Below, piece after piece: positions 57,226-64,000 of a DNA stretch of 64,000 nt. This DNA is from Catellatospora sichuanensis. GTDB taxonomy: Bacteria; Actinomycetota; Actinomycetes; Mycobacteriales; Micromonosporaceae. The notes beneath the pieces were generated by a model that ran no database searches, was not told where the DNA came from, and worked only from the letters and a program-made list of their open reading frames with translations. The stretch is taken from NCBI RefSeq assembly GCF_007483665.1, contig NZ_VIQO01000033.1, positions 94,298 to 158,297 of the forward strand, written 5' to 3'. The translations under genes were made by a program, and so were the position numbers. Each line of letters starts with the position of its first letter. Position 1 is the stretch's first letter.

Positions 57226-58131
57226 TCAGTGGCCGGTCGCGTGCCGCTGGCCGTGCGCGCGCCAGCCCTCCACGGGCAGCCCGAACTTGGCCACCAGCCG
57301 GTCGGTGAACGGCTGCGGCCGCAGCCGCGCCACGCGGACGGGCAGCGCGCCCCGCCGCACCGTGACCTGCGCCCCCGGCGGCAGCCCGAACACCCGGCGG
57401 CCGTCGCAGCTCATCAGCGCATGCTCGGTGTACGGGTCGATGGTGATCTGGATCGTCGAGTCCGGCGCGGTGACCAGCGGGCGGCTGAACAGCGCGTGCG
57501 CGCTGATCGGCACCAGCAGCAGCGCCTCCACCCGCGGCCACACCACGGGCCCGCCGGCCGAGAAGGCGTACGCCGTCGAACCGGTCGGGGTGGCGCACAC
57601 CACACCGTCGCAGCCGTAGCGCGACAGCGGGCGACCGTCCACATCGACCAGCAGTTCGAGCATGCGCTCGCGGCTGCCCTTCTCGACGCTGACCTCGTTG
57701 AGCGCCCAGGACTCGGCGATCACCTCGCCGGCCAGCTCCGCGGTGACGTCGATGGTGAGCCGCTCCTCGACGCTGTACTCGCGCGCGACCACGTCGCGCA
57801 CGGCCGTGTCCAGGTCGGCGATCTCGGCTTCGGCCAGGAAGCCGACCTTGCCGAGGTTGATGCCCAGCAGCGGGGCCCCCTCCGGGCGGGCCAGCTCCGC
57901 CGCGCGCAGCAGGGTGCCGTCACCGCCCAGCGCGAACACGATCTCCGCGCCCTGGGCGGCGCACGCGCCCGAGATCGGCGTCACCCCGGACAGGTCCAGG
58001 TCCTCGGCCTCCTCGGCCACCACCCGCACGCTGAACCCCGCCGCGATCAGGTCCCGCGCCACGGTGCGGGCGTGATCGGTGGAGTCCTTCCGGCCGGTAT
58101 GGGTGACCAGCAGCGCCACGCGCTCCGTCAT
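57226..58131 (-). CDS. nadK: NAD kinase
   Basis: The 301-residue enzyme phosphorylates NAD to NADP. The conserved motifs are FALGGDGTLLRAAEL (GGDG), the Asn-Glu in WALNEVSVEKG and CATPTGSTAYAFSAGGP. ATG 58131 lies four bases after the tlyA stop, so the two are coupled; the frame extends to 58245 inside tlyA. The order tlyA-nadK-recN is conserved in actinobacteria. Confidence 0.96.
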   Translation of the reverse strand: MTERVALLVTHTGRKDSTDHARTVARDLIAAGFSVRVVAEEAEDLDLSGVTPISGACAAQGAEIVFALGGDGTLLRAAELARPEGAPLLGINLGKVGFLAEAEIADLDTAVRDVVAREYSVEERLTIDVTAELAGEVIAESWALNEVSVEKGSRERMLELLVDVDGRPLSRYGCDGVVCATPTGSTAYAFSAGGPVVWPRVEALLLVPISAHALFSRPLVTAPDSTIQITIDPYTEHALMSCDGRRVFGLPPGAQVTVRRGALPVRVARLRPQPFTDRLVAKFGLPVEGWRAHGQRHATGH

Positions 58132-58135
58132 GCAG

Positions 58136-58957
58136 TCAGTCCTCTGGGTCGGGTGCGATCGGCACCCCAGCCTCCACCACGGCGCGGATGTCGTCCACCG
58201 CGGGGGCGGGTGCGTCACGCCGGAACCATACGAAGAACTCCACATTGCCTGACGGTCCGGGCAGCGGGCTCGCCGTCACCCCGGCCACGCCCAGCCCGAC
58301 CGTGCCCGCGGCGGCGGCCACGTCCAGCACCGCCTCGGCCCGCAGCGCCGGATCGCGCACCACGCCGCCGGTGCCGACCCGCTCCTTGCCGACCTCGAAC
58401 TGCGGCTTCACCATCAGCACCAGGTCACCGTCGGTGCACGCGGTCAGCGCGGGCAGCACCAGCCGCAGCGAGATGAACGACAGGTCGGCCACGGTCAGCC
58501 CGACCACGCCACCGATCGTCTCCGGCGTGAGCGTGCGCACGTTGGTGCGCTCGTACACCTTCACCCGCTCGTCGGTGCGCAGCGACCAGGCCAGCTGGCC
58601 ATAGCCCACGTCCACGGCGACGACCTCGGCCGCACCGTTGCGCAGCAGCACGTCGGTGAAGCCACCGGTGGAGGCGCCCGCATCCAAGCAGCGGCGGCCG
58701 GCCACGGCCAACCCGAGCGGTGTGAACGCGGCCAGCGCCCCGGCCAGTTTGTGCCCGCCCCGAGAGACGTAGTCGTCGCCGGTGGACTCGCCGACGACGC
58801 GTACCGCGTCGGCCGGGTCGACCATGGCCGCGGCCTTGTGCGCCACGGTGCCCCGGACCTCGACCCGGCCCGCGGCGATGAGCTCGCCGGCCTGCTCGCG
58901 GGAGCGGGCCAGCCCCCGACGGACCAGCTCCGCGTCCAGGCGGGTACGACGTGCCAT
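58136..58957 (-). CDS. tlyA: TlyA-family rRNA (cytidine-2'-O)-methyltransferase
   Basis: The 273-residue protein has an N-terminal S4 domain (RLDAELVRRGLARSREQAGELIAAGRVEVRG) and an FtsJ-like Rossmann methyltransferase domain (GRRCLDAGASTGGFTDVLLRNGA, VVAVDVGYGQLAW, LVLMVKPQFEVGKERVGTGGVV). In mycobacteria TlyA methylates 16S and 23S rRNA, and its loss gives capreomycin resistance. It lies five bases after a short hypothetical gene. Confidence 0.95.
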   Translation of the reverse strand: MARRTRLDAELVRRGLARSREQAGELIAAGRVEVRGTVAHKAAAMVDPADAVRVVGESTGDDYVSRGGHKLAGALAAFTPLGLAVAGRRCLDAGASTGGFTDVLLRNGAAEVVAVDVGYGQLAWSLRTDERVKVYERTNVRTLTPETIGGVVGLTVADLSFISLRLVLPALTACTDGDLVLMVKPQFEVGKERVGTGGVVRDPALRAEAVLDVAAAAGTVGLGVAGVTASPLPGPSGNVEFFVWFRRDAPAPAVDDIRAVVEAGVPIAPDPED

Positions 58958-58962
58958 GTGCG

Positions 58963-59187
58963 TCAGGCCTCGATCGCGGTCAGGACTTCCCGCAACGTCC
59001 GGTGCGCCGCCTCATACGCCGCCAGCTGCTCGGACAGCGGCAGCTCGGCGGCGTTGGCCACGGCCCGGACCGCGGCGTCCACCGCGTGGTGGCCGGTCGG
59101 CCCGGGCATGAGCGTCGCCGGTGTCGGCATCGGACGCGGCGTCGGCACCGACGGCGAGAACGACAGCGGCAGCTGCGGTGAGGTCAC
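58963..59187 (-). CDS. Small hypothetical protein between tlyA and the H1-like gene
   Basis: The 74-residue protein has a Pro/Thr-rich first half (PTPRPMPTPATLMPGPTG) and a helical second half (AAYEAAHRTLREVLTAIEA). Proteins of this kind are found in the same position upstream of tlyA in many actinomycetes. Its ATG overlaps the stop of the H1-like gene (ATGA) and its stop is five bases before tlyA, so it is a genuine member of the operon. I do not recognise a function. Confidence 0.65.
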   Translation of the reverse strand: MTSPQLPLSFSPSVPTPRPMPTPATLMPGPTGHHAVDAAVRAVANAAELPLSEQLAAYEAAHRTLREVLTAIEA

Positions 59188-60062
59188 GCGGTGGCCGCCT
59201 TGCCGGAGGGGGCCTTCTTGGCCGCGGTCTTCCTGGCGGGAGCCTTCTTCGCGGCCAACGGCACGTCCGGGGCGGAGCTGAACGCGACCGGAGCCACCGG
59301 CTCGGGGCTGCCGGACATCGCCTTCCCGGCAGCGTCCATCCCGGCGACGGCCTTGCCGGCCACGGTCTTCGCGGTCTTCTTCGCCACCACCTTGGCCGGC
59401 TTGCGGGCCGCCGCGGCGCCCTTGATCGGGGCTTCCAGGACGGGTTCGGCCTTCGCCGCGGGCGCCTTCTTCGCCGGCGCGGCCTTCACCACGGGCGCGG
59501 CCTTCTTGACCCGCTTGGCGACCGCCGCCGGCGTGGTCGTGACCGGCTCGGCCTTCACCGGCTCGGCCTTCACGGCGGGCTCGGCCTTCACGGGAGCGGC
59601 AGCCGTCTCCGCCGGAGCGGGCTTGGCTGCGACCGCCTTCTTCGCCACGGCCTTCTTCGCCACCGGGACGGCGGCGATCGGCGACGAGCCGTTCGTGGTT
59701 GACGCGGGCCGGTCGGCCTTCGCCACGCGCAGCTCGCCTTCGAGGTCCTCGATGCGGGCGGTCAGCGTGGCGACCTCCTCCGCGGTGGCCAGGCCGACCC
59801 GGCCGAGCGCACGGTCCAGCTCCAGGCGCACGATGCGCGTGATCGCCTCACGGTTCTGCAGCCCGGTGGTGACCAGTTCCTCCGCCATGGTCTGCAGCTG
59901 GGCCGCGGTCGCGCCGCTCTTGCCGAGCAGCTCCTTGGCCGCCTTCTTGACGGTCTTCTCCGCCTTCTTCTTCGACGCCTCGGTCAGCCCGAAGGCCAGC
60001 TCGAGGTACGCCTTAACCACGTCCTGCATCGGTTCGCCCGACTTGCTCGCCACAGCGGTCAC
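59184..60062 (-). CDS. Histone-H1-like protein with phasin-like helical head
   Basis: The 292-residue protein has an N-terminal helical domain of about 120 residues (DVVKAYLELAFGLTEASKKKAEKTVKKAAKELL and IVRLELDRALGRVGLATAEEV). This part resembles the polyhydroxyalkanoate-granule/phasin-like group. The C-terminal 150 residues are rich in Lys, Ala and Pro (KKAPARKTAAKKAPSGKAA), like histone H1 and mycobacterial HupB tails, and should bind DNA or RNA. I place the start at GTG 60062, five bases after AGGAG. The longer frame begins at 60098. It overlaps the next small gene by four bases. Confidence 0.75.
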   Translation of the reverse strand: MTAVASKSGEPMQDVVKAYLELAFGLTEASKKKAEKTVKKAAKELLGKSGATAAQLQTMAEELVTTGLQNREAITRIVRLELDRALGRVGLATAEEVATLTARIEDLEGELRVAKADRPASTTNGSSPIAAVPVAKKAVAKKAVAAKPAPAETAAAPVKAEPAVKAEPVKAEPVTTTPAAVAKRVKKAAPVVKAAPAKKAPAAKAEPVLEAPIKGAAAARKPAKVVAKKTAKTVAGKAVAGMDAAGKAMSGSPEPVAPVAFSSAPDVPLAAKKAPARKTAAKKAPSGKAATA

Positions 60063-60131
60063 CACCTCTCCTGCCGACTGATGCCCGGTTTGGGACACCG
60101 CAAGCGTCCCGTACCGTTCCGCGGACCAACG

Positions 60132-60940
60132 CTACAGTGCCGGGACCGCGGGTGCCGTGAAGAGGCCCCCCAGATCAGCCGACACGTACGTCGGACGCAG
60201 CGGACCGCTCGCCGCGGCCGCCTCGACGGCCGTGGAGACCCCCGTGAGCACCAGCAGGCTGTCCATTCCGGCGCGATGCGCACCGGCGATGTCGGTGTCC
60301 AGCCGGTCGCCGACCACCAGCACGCGGCGCGCGGACGCCTGCGCCGCCGCAGTCGCGAACAGGCCCGGCTCGGGCTTGCCCACCACCACGTCGGGCTCCC
60401 GCTCCAGTGCGGTCGCCAGCATCGCGACCAGGGAGCCGTTGCCCGGCAACGGCCCGCGCAGCGTCGGCAGGGTCCGGTCCGTGTTCGTAGCCACCCACCA
60501 GGCCCCGGCCCGGATCGCCACGCACGCCTCCGCCAGCTGCTTCCAGCCGAGGTCCGGGCCGAAGCCCTGGACGACCGCCCGAGGGTTGTCGTCGGCGCTG
60601 TCGACCGGCCGCAGCCCGACGTCGGTCACCTCGCCCCGCAGCGCGGGCGCGCCCAGCACGAGCACCGGCGCGCCGGGCTCCAGCCGCTGCGCCAGCAGCG
60701 CAGCGGCTGCCCCGGCCGAGGTCAGCACCTCCTGCGGCTGGGCCGCGATGCCCATGCCGCGCAGCAGCGCCGCCACCTCGGCCGCACGGCGCGAGGCGTT
60801 GTTCGTGGCGAAGCGCACGGTCATACCCTGATCCCTGAGGCGCGCCAACGCATCGACCGCCCCGGGAATGGGGCGGTCGATGAGGTAAAGCACGCCGTCG
60901 AGATCGAATATGACCAGGTCATAGTTCTCGACGAGCGATG

Positions 60941-60944
<4 letters not shown>
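60132..60944 (-). CDS. HAD-superfamily phosphatase (NagD/glycerol-3-phosphatase-like)
   Basis: The 270-residue enzyme has HAD motif I DLVIFDLDGVLYLIDRPIPGA, motif II VRFATNNASR, and motifs III/IV in VVGKPEPGLF and VLVVGDRLDTDIAGAHRAGM. The domain layout is the NagD type with a C2 cap. The mycobacterial counterpart next to tlyA (Rv1692) acts on glycerol 3-phosphate, so that is the best guess. It starts in an ATGA overlap with the TPR gene. Confidence 0.88.
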
Positions 60945-63787
<2,843 letters not shown>

Positions 63788-63833
63788 GGGTACATCCTTC
63801 CTGATGCTGCCGGAAATCGGCGGCACAACGCAC

Positions 63834-63866
63834 ACGAGGGCCTACCCCTGGCGGGGAGGCCCTCGT
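63834..63866 (-). terminator. Terminator hairpin after 5S rRNA
   Basis: ACGAGGGCCT (63834-63843) and AGGCCCTCGT (63857-63866) pair perfectly with a 13-base loop, 11 bases after the 5S 3' end on the minus strand. It should end the rRNA operon transcript. The TPR gene therefore needs a promoter in the short stretch 63,788-63,833 or is read through. Confidence 0.75.
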
Positions 63867-63877
63867 ATGGAACGTTT

Positions 63878-63996
63878 GTCCGGCGGCGTCCTACTCTCCC
63901 ACAACGTCCCCGTTGCAGTACCATCGGCGCTGGAGGGCTTAGCTTCCGGGTTCGGAATGTTACCGGGCGTTTCCCCTCCGCCATGGCCGCCGTAAC
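63878..63996 (-). rRNA. rrf: 5S ribosomal RNA
   Basis: The minus strand reads GTTACGGCGGCCATGGCGGA at the 5' end and ends in GACGCCGCCGGAC, which pairs with the start to form helix 1. The conserved inner parts AACCCGGAAGCTAAGCCC and CGATGGTACTGC, and the loop GAGAGTAGGAC, are all present. Length is about 119 bases. 23S and 16S should lie to the right, outside the window. Confidence 0.95.
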
Positions 63997-64000
63997 TCTA

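Overview
The window is very GC-rich chromosomal DNA with GTG/TTG starts, 4-base ATGA/GTGA gene overlaps and TANNNT -10 boxes. Gene content and order (parA-scpA-scpB-rluB, cmk-der, tlyA-nadK-recN-steA-steB, pyrG-nudF) are those of a high-GC actinomycete. The repeat elements and the phenolic-lipid and polymorphic-toxin loci suggest Micromonosporaceae; that family assignment is an inference.

Region 1 (1-21,800) is accessory. It starts with the end of a Ski2-like RNA helicase, a ThrE-type exporter and an alpha/beta hydrolase. A compact operon follows (3,767-7,837): a Nudix-winged-helix regulator, a 25-codon coupling mini-ORF, a J-domain/pseudokinase fusion, a von Willebrand A protein and a divergent adenylosuccinate-synthetase paralogue. 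I recognise no described system with this combination and rank it as the main novelty candidate. Next come a sugar locus (glycogen-debranching-type hydrolase divergent from a LacI regulator and an ABC importer, sharing twin LacI-type operators), an AlkB-like dioxygenase, a kinase with a PQQ-like sensor half, mscL, and a three-gene type III PKS cluster like srsABC (phenolic lipids).

Region 2 (21,797-23,886) holds der and cmk. Region 3 (24,000-37,900) is an island between cmk and rluB, which are neighbours in mycobacteria. It holds a WXG-like/YbaB-like pair, endonuclease V, a Nudix hydrolase, a lysozyme-like secreted protein and a polymorphic-toxin locus. The toxin is about 2,079 residues, with a type VII-secretion-type head, a papain-like deamidase, a possible GT-B domain and an APH-like kinase tail that may also start internally. 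It is flanked by a divergent deaminase/SUKH fusion and an overlapping beta-propeller gene that could be an immunity partner.

Region 4 (37,978-64,000, almost all minus strand) is the conserved block: rluB, scpB, scpA, parA, ald, nudF, pyrG; an envelope/division operon (alkaline-phosphatase-like, GT4, murJ, MraY-like, steB, steA); recN, nadK, tlyA, a histone-H1-like protein, a HAD phosphatase and an RGG-repeat TPR protein; then the 5S rRNA at the end of an rRNA operon. One SMR drug-efflux gene interrupts it on the plus strand. No gap between genes exceeds 300 bases. Several junctions carry long perfect hairpins, listed individually.
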